Positions 36,515 to 49,100 of a stretch of DNA of 64,000 bases are shown here, in pieces. This stretch comes from Rhinopithecus roxellana. Its lineage: Eukaryota > Chordata > Mammalia > Primates > Cercopithecidae. The translations under genes were made by a program, and so were the position numbers. Numbering within the stretch: the stretch's first letter is position 1; every line of letters begins with the position of its first letter. Where the stretch lies: contig NC_044559.1 in the NCBI RefSeq assembly GCF_007565055.1, forward strand, positions 36,175,046-36,239,045, written 5' to 3'. The notes beneath the pieces are model-generated. The model had not been told where the DNA came from. It did no database searches and saw only the letters and a list, made by a program, of their open reading frames with translations.

Positions 36515-37480
36515 CCTGTTTTTGTAAAGTTAGTGAGGAAAGGCTGGCAATGACCAAAAAAAAAATAATAATAATAATAATTACCAAAATAATTTATAGA
36601 TATGAACATATATACATATAGAGACATAGATGGGATAGATTAATGGATAGATATAGATAGAATAGTAGGGGTAGGTAAAGCAGGAGTGCCAAAGAAGAGG
36701 GAGTTGCAATTATCAATGTAATAGTTAAGGTAGGCTTCATAACAAAGGTGAGAACTGAGCAAAAACTTGAAGGAGATAAGGGGATTGCAGTTATTTGTAG
36801 GCACAGAAAAGAGCCAGATCAAAGACTTAAGATAGGAACTCCTTGAGTTGTTTGAGGAACAACAATCAGGCCCATGCAATTTGCATGGAATATATGAGAG
36901 GGATGCATTAAATTAGAGTGATAACAGGGGAGAGATACAGATCATGTAGGATGTTGTAAATCTTTTGGGAGTCGTGGGAGGGTTTTGAGCATGTGTTGAT
37001 CCATACTTTAAAAGTGTTACCATGGCTGTTTATTGATGGTATACTGGGGATTAGGAGGAAGAGTAGAAACAGGATTTGAGTTAAGATGAAATTATCAAGG
37101 GAATGCATTCTAGGTAGAGAAAAGGATCAGGAACTGAGCCTGAGGCACCACATCACTAAGAGGTTGTGGAGAACAGGGGAAGCCATCAAAGGGGACTGAA
37201 AAAGAATGACTGGTGAGATAGGAAAACCTGGAGTACAGTATCTTCAAAGGCAAGGAAAGACAGTATGTGAGGATTAAGGAATAATTAATAATGTCAAATG
37301 CTGACGATTATCCAGGTCAAGGAAAATGAAGACTGAAAACTGGTCATGGATTTAGCATGAGTAAATTGACCTTAACAAAAGCAGTTTTACTGGAGTGGTG
37401 GGGTTAAAACCATGTCTAGAGTTAGTTTCAGACAGAATGGAAAGTGGGATGGGGATGGAGGTAATAAAGAAATGGGGGAG
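36515..37480 (+). repeat. Ancient dispersed repeat, copy 3
   Basis: Shares order and wording with the copies near 20 and 51 kb: TGGATATAATAAATGCCCCT, GTAGGCTTCATAACAAAGGT, AGATCATGTAGGATGTTGTA and GTGGGAGGGTTTTGAGCATG. A (TAA)n run lies at 36559-36580. Confidence 0.55.
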
Positions 37481-37712
37481 TAGCTTAAGGGAGAGTGTGG
37501 TCAAGAGTTTTTTCTTTTATTATTAATGGTTTATAACACCATGTTTGTGTGCCGATGGCAATGATCTAGTAAGACAAAACATGGTGATGTAGGAAAGAGA
37601 TCTCATGCTCAAGGAAGAAGAATCACTTGCTATTCTTGGGCTCATCAAACTGCAGAGTAGGGGCTCAGGGCCTGGAAGCTAAGAATTTTTTCTTAGCATT
37701 TTTAGTTTTTGC

Positions 37713-38012
37713 TTTTTTTTCTTTTATTTGAGACAGGGTCTTGCTCTGTCACCCAGACTGGAGTGCAGTGGCGTGATCATGGCTCACTGTAGCCTTGACC
37801 TCCTGGGCTCACGTGATTCTCCCACCTCAGCCCCCTGAGTGGCTGGGATTACAGGCATGCGCCATCATGCCTGGCTGATTTTTAAATTTTTTTGTAGAGG
37901 CGGGGTCTCGCTATATTGCCCTGGCTAGTCTCTAACTCCAGTGCTCAAGTGATCCTCCCGCCTTGACTTCCCAAAGTGCTGCGATTTCAGGTGTGAGCTA
38001 CCATGCCTGGCC
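37713..38012 (-). mobile_element. Alu, older type
   Basis: Minus-strand Alu, from a T-rich tail to GCTACCATGCCTGGCC. CTGTAGCCTTGACCTCCTGG and GCTCAAGTGATCCTCCCGCC are AluJ-like. Confidence 0.9.
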
Positions 38013-38029
38013 TGGATTTTGTACTTTTA

Positions 38030-38130
38030 ATGGGCTGTGAAAAAATGAAGAATATGTGAGACCATTGTGGCTCACAAAGCCTAAAATATTTGCTGTCTGG
38101 CCCTTTACAGAAATAGGTTGTACAGCCCTA
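38030..38130 (-). mobile_element. hAT-Charlie-like MITE, end fragment
   Basis: Reverse-oriented end of the same family as at 48.9 kb: GGCTCACAAAGCCTAAAATA, TTTGCTGTCTGGCCCTTTAC. It abuts the Alu on its left. Confidence 0.7.
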
Positions 38131-38739
38131 ATTTGTGATAACTTGGAAAGCAGTGTGTTGGCTGCAGATAGTGGTAGATGGGTGGACTAGTGGTATGAAT
38201 CTGTGGAAGTTGTGTTCTGATTATATTTCCTCATTTGTATCATACACATTTATTTTACAACTCCAAGGTAGGAAATAAACAATGCTGCAGACAAATTTGG
38301 TAACCCTTACCCTTCTTGTGAAGGGGCACTTGGGCACTTCGTTGCCTTTCCTAATTCATTGAAGGAAGAAAGAGAAGTGGGGAGATAACAATTGATAGCA
38401 AGCTTCTTAACTTAAAACAGGCCCCTATTTCTTGGCTGGATGCTTCCTTTTGTATATTTTAGCAAATGGAGGAGATTTGAGCATAGAATATAAGCATTTG
38501 AGATTCATAGTTTGGGACTTCTGTTTTCATATGTATTACACCAGTAGAAAAAAATGCAAATTTTCTTTTTATGTTACATAATCCAGCCATAACTTATTTT
38601 TATGGAAGCTTCTATACCACCAAATTCATTTTATACAATCTTAAAAAAATCAGTAAACAAGCTATATTTGTGCATAGGAAATAGATGCTTATTGGTTAAT
38701 TTATATAATGCTAAGATAAGTGTGTGGGTATGTAAAGTA

Positions 38740-39445
38740 ACACAGTCCTTATGGTAAATAGTGCAGAGGTTCCTCAAACTGAAAATAGAATTACTATATG
38801 ATCCAGCAAACCCACTGCTAGATATGTAGCCAAAAGAAAGTAAATCAGTATATCAAAGTGATATCTGCACTCTCATGTTTATTGCAGCACTATTTACAAT
38901 AGCCATAATATGGAATCAACATTTGTCCATCAACTGATAAATTGATAAAGAAAATGTGGTATATATACACAGTGGAATATTATTTAGCCCCCTCCAAATG
39001 AAATCTCGTATTTGCAGCAATATGAATGGAACTGGAAGTCATTTTAAGTGAAATAAACCAGGCACAGAGAGACAAATATTGCGTGTCTTCACTCAAATGT
39101 CAGAGCTCTAAAAGTTGATTTCATATAGATGGAGAGTAGAATAGTGGTTATCACAGCATGAGAAGGGAAGCGGGGAGAAGGAGACAAAGAGAAGTTGGTT
39201 AATGAGTACCAAAAAGCAATTAGATAGAAGGAATAACTTCTAGTATTTGATAGTAAAGTAGGGAAATTATAGTTAACAATTTATTATATATTTCAAAATA
39301 GCTAGAAGAGAAGAAATGTTATGCTCCCAACACAAAGAAGAGATAAATGTTTGAGGTAATAGATATTCTAATTACCCTGATTTGATCATTACACATTCTA
39401 TACATATATCAAAATATCATAGGTATACCATATATGTACAACTTA
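38740..39445 (+). mobile_element. L1 3' fragment
   Basis: Plus-strand L1: end of ORF2 (TATGATCCAGCAAACCCACT, TTTATTGCAGCACTATTTAC, AAAATGTGGTATATATACAC) and 3' UTR (GAGAAGTTGGTTAATGAGTA). The coding frame is destroyed. Confidence 0.88.
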
Positions 39446-39900
39446 AATTTATCATTAAAAAATTTTTATAAGTATCAGGCCAACTGAAAAAAAAAAGGAA
39501 TAAAAATAAATACCTAAAACAAATGGAGAGAATTTTCAGCTGTTCCCAAGAAGGAAACCTGGCTTTAAGAAAAAAAATTAAAAAATACAGTCAGTTCACT
39601 GTTGTTTAGCTTAATTGATTGAAATTATTAAAGGCAGTTGGACAATTAATTCCAGTAATAAATATCCTAGTGAAGTTAATGTATATTATACATTTAGGAG
39701 ATTGAATCCTAATTTAGTGTAGGTATATCTTAAATGAGTCTTTATTAAAAATTTCTAATATGGCACATAAATTATGAATTTATTAGTTGTAACTCTGAAT
39801 TTAATGAGTACTTGGACACAAGTGAATAAAAAGCATGTGAAAATTAAAAAAACAAAAATGAATCTTAGCTTATGAAGTTATTTTCTTTTCTTGCTTTTAG
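39446..39900. other. Unassigned intron before kelch exon
   Basis: A-rich intron ending in the exon's polypyrimidine tract and TTTTAG. Nothing else is seen. Confidence 0.45.
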
Positions 39901-39988
39901 TTACAATTTAGAAAGCAGTATATGGAATGTAGGAACTCTATCAAGGGGACCTCTCCAGAGATATGGACACTCTCTTGCTTTATATCAG
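39901..39988 (+). CDS. ATRNL1: ATRNL1 exon: kelch blade
   Basis: This short 88-nt exon follows a TTTTCTTGCTTTTAG acceptor and is followed by a GTATGG donor. It reads NYNLESSIWNVGTLSRG, then PLQRYGHSLALYQ, a kelch strand pair with a characteristic tryptophan and an RYGHS motif. It starts by completing a split asparagine codon and ends exactly on a codon boundary. Because 88 is not a multiple of three, skipping it would shift the frame. It lies 5.3 kb after the previous exon and 5.4 kb before the next one. Confidence 0.94.
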
Positions 39989-40245
39989 GTATGGCTCCTG
40001 CTTTTTAAATTTTAATCAGATTTTGTTTTTGATAGTTTACTATAGGGTAAAAAATACTAAATCTCAGATTTATTTCAAACATTTAATGAGAGCAATAGAT
40101 TATATGGGTCATAATAACTTGAGATACCACATACTCTTATGCTTTTAGTAAAAGAATAGATTTTAGAACTATCCCCCACATGACATGTAAAGAAATAAGA
40201 TTGAGTTTTTGTCTATTACTTTATGCCTAGTCAATCACTTAAAAA

Positions 40246-41828
40246 ATTATGGCGAAATACATGTAACATAAAATTGACCATTTTAACTATTTTTAAGTAT
40301 AGAATTCAGTGGCATTAAGTACATTGACATTGTTGTGTAACCATGGCCACCATTATCTTCAGAACACTTTTCGTCTTGCAAAACTGAAGCAGTAACTTCT
40401 CATTCCCCTCTTCCCTTATCCTCTTGAAATGACCAATCTACTTTTCTGTCTCTGTGAATTTAACTGCTCTAGGTACCTCATGTAAATGGATCGTATATTA
40501 TTTGTCCTTTTATGACTGATTTGTTTCCCTTAGCACACTATCTTCAAGGATCATCCATGTTGTATCATGTGTCAGAACGTCCTTCCTTCTAAAGCTGAAT
40601 AAATATTCCATTATGTGTATATACCACATTTTGTTTATCTATCCATCTGTTGATGGACACTTAGATAGCTTCCATCTTTTGGCCATTGTGAATAATGTTT
40701 CTATGAACATATGTGTACAACTATCTGAGTCTCTGTTTTCATTTTTTTTTGGTGTATACCCAGAAGTGGAATTTCTAAATCTTATGGTAATTCTATGTTT
40801 AATTTTTTTTTTTTTTTTTTTTTTTTTAGCATTGCCATAGTGTGTTTCACTATGACTGCATCATCTTAAATTTCCACCAGTAGTGCACAGGGGTTCCAGT
40901 TTGTCCACAGCCTTGTCAACACTTGTTATTTTCTGTTTTTGTTTTTTTGATAATCGACCTAACAAGTATCTCACTGTGATTTTGATTTGCATTTCTCTAA
41001 CGATTAATGATGTTAAACATGTTTTCAAGTGCTTATTGGCTATTTGTATATCCTCTTTGGAGAAATGTCTATTCAGGTCTTTTGTCAGTTTTGAATTGGG
41101 TTGTTTTGTTTGGTTATTGAGTTGGAGGAGCTCTTTATATATTATGGTATTAACACTTTATCAGAATATGATTTCCAGATATTTTTCCCCTTTATGGGCT
41201 GTCTTTTCACTTTGTGGAGAGTGTTCTCTGATGCACAAAATTTTTAATTTTGATATAGTTTAATTTATCTATTTTTTCTTTTGTTACCTATGCTTTTGTG
41301 TCATATACAAGAAATCATTGCTAGATCCAATGTCATGAAGCTTTTCCTCTATATTTTCGCTTAAGAGTTTTAAAGTTTTAGTTCTTAGGTTTAGGTTTTT
41401 GTTGCATTTTGAGTTAATTGTGTCTGATGTAAGGGTCCATTTTCATTCCTTTGCCTGTGGATAGCCAGTTTCCCCAACATCATTTGTTTAAAAAAAAACT
41501 GCCTTTTTCCCATTAAATGGTCTTGGCACCCTAGCTGAAAGTCATTTGACCATATATATGAGGGTTTTTTTTTTTCTGGACTCTCTATTTTATTCTATTG
41601 ATCTATGTGTCTGTCTTTATGCTAGTACCTTACTATTTTGATTACTGTAGCTTTTTAATAAGTTTTGAAGTTAAGAAGTGTAATACTTCCTACTTTGTTT
41701 TTATTTTTCAAGATTGTTTTGGCTATTCAGGGCCCCTTGAAAGTCTATATGAATTTTAGGATTGAGTTTTCTATTCCTGCAAAAATGTTGGGGTTTTGAC
41801 AGGGATTGTATTGACATTAGTTATTTTT
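40246..41828 (-). mobile_element. L1M, antisense fragment
   Basis: An old L1 with its 3' end at the left (CATGTAACATAAAATTGACC, CACCATTATCTTCAGAACAC) running through the ORF2 C-terminal part (TTTTGATTTGCATTTCTCTA, TGGAGAAATGTCTATTCAGG, GATAGCCAGTTTCCCCAACA). It ends in mid-ORF2 near 41828. A 28-T run lies at 40802-40829. Confidence 0.88.
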
Positions 41829-42109
41829 ATGTATTTGTGGGATTCATAAATCTAGCATGATTAAAATGACAGGACATTAATTGGTTTTCATTTTGAATCA
41901 ATAAAAATTCATGTATTTTGTGGCCTTTGGCTAGGCCATCTAAGTATGAATTTGTATGTTTTCTGTGCTGTTGTAAAAAAAATTGGAAAGCATGGGAGCA
42001 GTATAAAGAACAAACTACCACCTGTTTATCCATGCATTTGTGTGTTGTAAAAGTAAAATAAAAATATTTCTACGTATGAAAACATATACATACATTTTTT
42101 GTCCTATTT
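41829..42109. other. Non-L1 segment between two L1M fragments
   Basis: About 280 bp that match neither adjacent L1. It includes TTTGTGGCCTTTGGCTAGGC and, near its right side, AAAGTAAAATAAAAATATTT. No family or gene is recognised. Confidence 0.5.
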
Positions 42110-44625
42110 TTCTTTATTTCCCTTTAATGAGATATAATTGATATACCATACAGTTCACTCATTTAAAGTGTACAATTCAGTGGTTTTTAGTATATTCAGA
42201 GTTGTGCAACCATTTGTTGCATATTTGTGTAAGATTGCAGAGTTGTGTAATCACTTTTAGAATATTTTCACCACTTCACAAAGAAACTTTGTACCCTTTA
42301 GGTATCACCCCAGACTTCCTCATCTTCCCTAGCCTTAAGCAGTCACAAAGCTACTTTCTTTCTCTATATATTGGTCTATGCTGGACATTTCATATAAATG
42401 AAGTCATATACTATATATTTTATGATTACCATATTTCACTTAGCATAATTTCAAGGTTTATCCATGTTGTAGAATGTATTAATACTTCTTCATTCCTTTT
42501 TATGGCTAAATAGTATTACATTGTATGGATATATAACATGTTTATTTATTGGTTGGGGACATTTGAGTTGTTTCCACCTTTTGGCTATTATGAATAATGC
42601 TACTAACAACATTTCTGTGTAAGATTTTGTCTGGACATATGTTTTCATTTCTTTTGGGTATATATATAAGGGTGGACTTACTGGGTCAAATTAACTTTTT
42701 GAAGAACTGACAGAATGTTTCCCAAAGTTGCTGCATCATTTTACATTCCCACCAGCCATATATGAAGGTTTCTATTTCTATACATCCTTGCCAACACTTA
42801 ATAGTATCTTCTTTTTTGATTATTGCCATCCTAGTGGGGTGAGGTATTATCTCATTGTGGTTTTGATTTGTATTTCCCTGTTAACTAATGATGTTGGGCA
42901 TCTTTTTGTGTGCTTTTTGGCCATTTGTATATTGTCTTTGGAGAAATGTCTGTTCAAGTCCTTTGCTTATTTTAAAATTAGGTTGTCTTTTTATTATTGA
43001 GTTGTAAGAATTCTTTATATGTTCTAGATGCAAGCCATTATCAGGTATATAATTTGCAAATATTTTCACCCATTTCGTGTGCTGTTTTCACTTTCTTGAT
43101 GTTATCGCTTTACACACAAAAAATTGGACTTTATTTTGATAAAGTCCCATTTAGCTTTTTTTCCTTTTATTGCTTGTGTTTTGGTGTCGTATTTAATAAT
43201 TCACTGCCAAATCTCAGGTCATAAAGACTTAACCCAATTTTTTTTCTTTTAAGAGTTTTATAGCTTTGATTCTTGCATTTAGTTGTTTGACCTATTTTGA
43301 GTTACGTTTTGTATATAGTATGCAGTAAGGGTGCAAGTTCATTTTTTTTTTTTTTGCATCTGACTATCCAGTTCTAGCACCATTTGTTCACAAGACCTGT
43401 TTTTTTATCTTTGAATAGTCTTGGTACTCTTGTCAAAAATCAATTGGCCTTAGATGTATGGGTTTATTTCTGGACTCTCAGTTCTATTCCATTGATTTAT
43501 CCCAGTATCACTCTGTCTTGATTACTTTTTTTTTTTTTGAGACAGAGTCTTGCTCTATCACCCAGGCTGGAGTGTAGTGGTGTAATCTCGGCTTACTGCA
43601 ACCTCCGCCTCCTGGGTTCAAGCGATTATCCTGCCTCAGCCTCCTGAGTAGCTGGGATTATAGGTGCCTGCCACCATGCCCAGCTATTTTTTTTGTAGTT
43701 TTAGTAGAGATAGGGTTTCACCATGTTGGCCAGGCTGGTTTTGAACTCCTGACCTCAAGTGATCCACTTGCCTCAGACTTTCAAAGTGCTGGGATTATAG
43801 TCGTGAGCCACCATGCCCAGCCTATCTTGATTACTTTTGCTTTGCAGTAAGTTTTTGAGAAGTGTGACTACTCCAGTTTTGTTCTTTTACAAGAATGTTC
43901 TGATGTTCTGCATCCCTTGCAATTTCATATGAATTTTGGAATCAATTTGTCAGTTTCTACAAAGAAGCCAGCTGAGATTTTGATAGGGATTGTGTTGAAT
44001 CTGAGATCAATTTGGAGAGTACTATCCTCTTAATCAATTTGGAGAGTATTATCTTAACAATGTTAAGTCTTCAGACCCATAAACATGGGATCTTTTCATT
44101 TATTTATATCTTTTAAAAATTTATTTAAACAGTGTTTTGTAATTTTCAGAGTATAAGTTTTGGACTTCCTTTATTAAATTTATTCATAAATATTTTATTC
44201 TTTTGGATACTTCTGTCAATGTAATTATTTTCCCAATTTCATTTTTGGGTTGTTCATTCCAAGTGTATGGAATTGTAATTTACTTTTTGTACATTGATCT
44301 TATGTTCTGTAATATTGCTGATTCATTTATTAGCTCTAAGTGTTTTTTTTTTTTTTATTTTTAAGGACTTTTCTATATACAATATCAGATCATCTGCAAA
44401 GAGAAATATTTTACTACTTCTTTCCAAGCTGGATGTCTTTATTTAGTTTTTCCTCTAGCTGGAACATCCAGTATAAAGTTGAATATAAGTGGCAAAAGCA
44501 GGCATGCTTATCTTGTTCCTGACCTTAGGGAAATGTATCTAGTCTTTCACTGTTAGGTATAATGTTAGCTGTGGGTTTCCTTAAATATCTTTTGTCAGGT
44601 TGGAAAATTTTTTTTCTATTTCTAA
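42110..44625 (-). mobile_element. Second L1M, antisense
   Basis: Another old L1 with its own 3' end (AATGAGATATAATTGATATA, AAGTGTACAATTCAGTGGTT) and ORF2 relics up to about 44620 (ATATCAGATCATCTGCAAAG). Because it has its own 3' UTR, it is a separate insertion from the one at 40.2 kb. An Alu is embedded at 43530-43823. Confidence 0.88.
43530..43823 (-). mobile_element. Alu, full length, inside L1M
   Basis: Minus-strand AluS-like copy with a perfect 14-bp target-site duplication TCTTGATTACTTTT at 43516-43529 and 43825-43838. Confidence 0.95.
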
Positions 44626-45386
44626 TTTGTTGAAATAATAATAATTTACATCATTTATGTACCATTTATTTCCATCATATACATTTGAAATAATTTGTAT
44701 AATTTAAAAGTTCTGCAAGGATTTACCAAAGGTGAACTGAAGGCACATGGTGTCTGTCCATAGCCATTAGAAATGGTAACAGAGGTGTACTCTATGTGAT
44801 GCACAAATGTGATATGCCTTTTTGGTGAAGAGCACTTGATGAAAACAATGCATAACTGAGAATAGCACAAAGCAGTACAAGGAGATGGTAAAATTCAAAC
44901 GTAACCACTGGGGACTCAGATGATTCGAATATTGAAAAGACTATGAGTAACATTAATCAGCAACTTAGTTGGTTACTCTTCAGTTATATGGGAGGAGTAC
45001 ACTATTCTTTGTTATAGGACTACCTCACCCATAAATTTTAAGTTCTTGATTAGCTTATTGTGTTTTCCATTCTTAAAGCGGTAGTTTAGTGTTCTCTTCC
45101 TGTATGATAATTAAAAGCATACTTAATTGAGTATATAATGTAATAGTTAAAAAATGTATTTTAAAGTAGCTTTTTGAAAGCTTTGCTCTTTCCCTCCTTT
45201 TTGTATATAAAAGCATTAGTTGTCATTATTCATGTGTTCTTATTACTTTTTACAAATAAGAACAATGCCTTATGCATGTTGTGAGCAATTACTAAAATTT
45301 TATGTAAATTTAACCTTTATTTTTAATTAATATGTGTTAAGATATAACATTATTTTGTCTATTAATATATGTATTTTAATTTACAG
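44626..45386. other. Unassigned intron before kelch exon
   Basis: Contains a stretch (44650-44990) of less AT-biased sequence with no recognised repeat or gene, then AT-rich intron up to TTTACAG. An antisense frame at 44655-44870 has no recognisable domain. Confidence 0.4.
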
Positions 45387-45642
45387 GAAAACATCTTTAT
45401 GTATGGAGGCAGAATTGAAACAAATGATGGCAATGTCACAGATGAATTATGGGTTTTTAACATACATAGTCAGTCATGGAGTACAAAAACTCCTACTGTT
45501 CTTGGACATGGTCAGCAGTATGCTGTGGAGGGACATTCAGCACATATTATGGAGTTGGATAGTAGAGATGTTGTCATGATCATAATATTTGGATATTCTG
45601 CAATATATGGTTATACAAGCAGCATACAGGAATACCATATCT
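45387..45642 (+). CDS. ATRNL1: ATRNL1 exon: kelch blades 2-3
   Basis: The exon is 256 nt, with acceptor TTTACAG and donor GTGAGT. It begins in phase 0 with ENIFMYGGRIETNDGNVTDE, a kelch core with paired glycines, and continues through LWVFNIHSQSW. It then reads HGQQYAVEGHSAHIMELDSR and IIIFGYSAIYGY to SSIQEYHI, a second kelch core. One sequon, NVT, is present. The sequence after the tryptophan, including TPTVLGHG and the tyrosine-rich loop, fits ATRNL1 and differs from what I know of ATRN. The exon leaves one base of a split codon. No next exon is found before position 64000, so the following intron exceeds 18 kb. If the donor is ignored, an in-frame extension stops after 18 codons. Confidence 0.96.
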
Positions 45643-45681
45643 GTGAGTTACTTAAAAATTGTAATTTTTTTATTGATTGGG

Positions 45682-45739
45682 AATGTTTTTCTCTTTAATA
45701 AAATCTTCTTTAATGTTTTTCTCTTTAATAAAATCTTCA
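45682..45739. repeat. Tandem 30-bp duplication with two AATAAA hexamers
   Basis: AATGTTTTTCTCTTTAATAA is repeated twice with a 30-bp period, starting 40 nt after the kelch exon donor. Each unit holds AATAAA (45697-45702 and 45727-45732). Confidence 0.9.
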
Positions 45740-47559
45740 TATTAATTTAGTCAAAATGGTGAGTTATTTGAGATTGAAATTATAAGCTGAGAATTGGTAA
45801 TTTTTAATATAAACTTTTTTGATTATGTTAGATTTTGTTCTTTAATATTTAAGGTTACCTTTCTAACCAAATGAGGGGAAATATTACATTATAGTCTCAT
45901 TTTCTAAGATTTGTGAATTTTAAAAAAATATGTGAAATTCCAGTAGGTGGTGCTATTTCTTTGGATTTTATTTATGAACCAAGCAATGAAACTGTCCCAA
46001 TCTCTTTACTATGCATTGCACGATTTCAGGATTTTTCATTTTTAGCATTCTATTTCTAATCTTACTGCTATATCTTTATGTATGTATTACTTCTTTAAAG
46101 TCAGCTTCTCAAGGGTAGTCTGCTGGCTTCTACAAGAGATTATTATCTGTTACGTGAAGGTGAAGGTGACTAGGGCAATCTGCATGTGAGTTTCTGTACT
46201 ATACTTTTACTCCTTTTTGTTTTCCTGGTACCTAATTTTTTTGAATTATTTATAACATTTTTTAAAACAGTGGTAACCTTTTTTATTGTTTTTAGTTTGT
46301 TTACAAATATATACCCCATGGTGGTTATTCAGATTCAAGAAAATAATTCTTTTCTGGCTCTGGCCAGTATTATGAACTCAAATTCTTGGCTCTTTTGTGT
46401 ATGGACAACTATATATACAACTATTTAGAGTCCTTGTGCAGACTTAATGAGAAAACTCGTTTCCTGACCGAGACTCCCCTTCAAAATATTCCACTGTTTC
46501 CCTTGCAGTCCTTTCAAGTGATGGCTGTTTTTGTTTACATATTCTCAGTACAGCTGGGTTGAAGGTGGGTTATATATCCCCTTTACTTCTTGTTGCCATT
46601 TTCACTGTATTCTCAATTCCTCCTCCTTTAAACTGCCTGGCTTTGACTCTTACATCATCAGAATATAACACCTATTACTTCACCTTCCTGCACTCATCTT
46701 TTGCTCTCAGATGGCTGTGTTTTATTTCTTGAGGATTTTAGTTTCTGGCTTACTGTCACTGTGTCCAGAATACATAAGGCAGATATTTTTATGTTGTAAA
46801 TATGCACTTGAGTACTTCTCCTACCTGGCCTTTCAATTTCTTGATCTACCAAAGATTTTGTTTTCCATCCTCCTTGAGCCACTCTCTCCATTGTTACGTT
46901 CTAGACCTTGTTATTCCAGTACAATGAGTCCATGATTTCCATTTGAAATACCTTACTTTTCAAGTACCACTCATCTCTCCAGCTTACTATTTCTAGTGCC
47001 CACACTCTGACAATTCTTTGACCTTACCAGAGCCTTTAGTCTGTTGAGACTATCAGTTTTTCCACTCTCTCACTCTTTTTTGTCCATATTTCTAACCCTA
47101 CCTTTTTTATCTGTACTTCTAACCCTACCCATACTTCTAAACCTACCCAGCTTTAAATTTCATAATTACCATTCTCAAGTTGTTTTTTTTTAAATGATGT
47201 CTGGTACTTACTTAGCTGTAAGTTAGTAATTACTTATGTCAAGTTGGCCCTTAATGACACCTGAAACTTTTGCCAGTCTAGCTTGGTCTCTCTCCCAGCT
47301 CTTCTGGATGACTATTTCATACCTTTTCCTCTCTCCTCAAGTTTCAGACACTTCCTTCTCTATCATCACTCTCAATTGATGACCTTAGTTCTTATTTTAC
47401 TGAGAAAATAGAAGTAATCAGAGGAGAATGGCTATTGATGGGAACACGTTGGAGGGTAATGGTTAATAAGCAATGCTACGTTGAATACGCTTGCTTACAT
47501 ACATTATTGTCATAACAAACTCATGATAATGTTGAGGCAGATGTGTGGCTGAGTTATTC
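45740..47559. other. Unassigned intron sequence
   Basis: About 1.8 kb. A short imperfect run of CTTCTAACCCTACC-like units lies at 47085-47150. No gene or confidently named repeat is seen; frames at 46186-46428 and 46711-46935 have no domain. Confidence 0.4.
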
Positions 47560-48640
47560 CAACTTTTGAATCAGTTAACAGATGTTCTCTGTAGAAAGAC
47601 AATTTTCTGATTTTGCTATTAATTTTTGGTTTTATAGTGCTCAGGAAATGTTGTTGGTATTATTTCTACTTTTTAAATTTATTAAAATTTTCTTTGTGGC
47701 TCAGTTTTCATAAATATTTGATAGGCACTTGAGAAGAAGATAAATCCAATAATATCAAGGTATGGAATTTGATATTATTTATTTATAATATTGACTTTAG
47801 TGATTATATTGTTAGGCCTTCTATTACTGACTTAGTATTTTTTGTTCTTGATCTATCTTGCTGTGAAAGTTGAAGTAAAATTTTAAAGTGTTAGTCTATT
47901 TTTCCTGTTTCTCCTTATATATTCTGGAATTTATGTTTTATAGAAGTTGCTATTACATATATTAATAACTGTTATGTGTTTATTGTAAATTGTATTACTT
48001 AATATTATAAAGTGATTTGTTGTTTAATGTTTTCTTGCCCTGAATTCTACCTCATCCATTATTAATATTGCCATTGTTTTGTTTTTTTGGTCAGTCTTTT
48101 CCTAGTATACCTTTGCTTATCCCTTTATGGTTATGATTGTTTAGTGTTTTAGAATCACTTTTTAAAAAAATGTATTTCTTGCATACAAGAGAGAGTTGAA
48201 TTTTGCTTTGTGATTCCTTTTTTTCTATAAATTTTCTGTGCATGTCTTATATTTTCAAAAGTCATTCTTGCCTTTTTTGTTGGTTTGCTTTTAATTATAC
48301 CTCTTCACACGTTTAGGGCTCCCCTTCCCCTTACTTTGTTTTATTTTTTTGTGGGATGGGTATGGTAAGTTTTGAGATCTGCTTCCATTAGTTTCTTCTA
48401 TGCTACTTGTTTCTCATCACCCTTTCAGCAATTTTGTGGCTGCTTCTGTTTCTCTCTTTTGGTTGCACTTGATGTTTGTATGTTCATACTTAATCTGGAC
48501 TTTATGAGGAATTTTATTTTTTTACCCTCATAATTTCTCTGGAAATGTAATTTTCTTTTCCTTTCACTTCATCCACTTTCCGCGTGTTTTCCTTTTGTTT
48601 TCTATTTCTTTTTCCAGGGAAGATGGGGGAGATTCAGAAC
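47560..48640 (-). mobile_element. Probable old LINE-1/HAL1 relic
   Basis: Sequence reading like the antisense of the 5' half of L1 ORF2 (GTATTTCTTGCATACAAGAG, CTTATATATTCTGGAATTTA), strongly diverged. The family is uncertain. Confidence 0.45.
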
Positions 48641-48878
48641 TAAACTGTCACCATGTTTGTCCTTGAAACACAGGTTTTGACTTTTGAAATTTTAAAATGA
48701 GTACTTAACTTAGTCTAAAGTTAAGCAATACTCTTATTCTTTGATCAGCCTCCAATTTATAGGATACTGTTTCCCACTGTTTTAGTTATTTTTGTTTTGT
48801 TTCAAGCACGATGATATAATAATAATTATAACATTTTATATTATAAATAAATTAAACAGTAAGTATTACATTTATTTA

Positions 48879-49100
48879 CAGGGGTCAGCAAAAGGCTTCT
48901 ATAAAGGACCAGATAGTAAATATCTTAGGCTTTATTGGTCATACAATTTCTGTCACAACTAATTAACTCTGCCTTGTAGCATGAAAGTTGCCATAGACAA
49001 TACATAAACAAATGGGCATGGTTATGTTCAATAAAAATTTATTTACAAAAACAGGTGGTGGGCTAGATTTAGCCTTTGGGCATTACTTTGCCTACACCTG
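48879..49100 (+). mobile_element. hAT-Charlie-like MITE, complete
   Basis: A 222-bp element with inverted ends: CAGGGGTCAGCAAA at the left and TTTGCCTACACCTG at the right. Between them: GGACCAGATAGTAAATATCT, AGTTGCCATAGACAATACAT, CAATAAAAATTTATTTACAA. It is the most complete copy of this family in the window. Confidence 0.85.

Noticed and set aside
47085..47150. CTAACCCTA-like units suggesting interstitial telomere repeats
   Set aside because: The units are spaced irregularly with other bases between and do not form consecutive CCCTAA hexamers.
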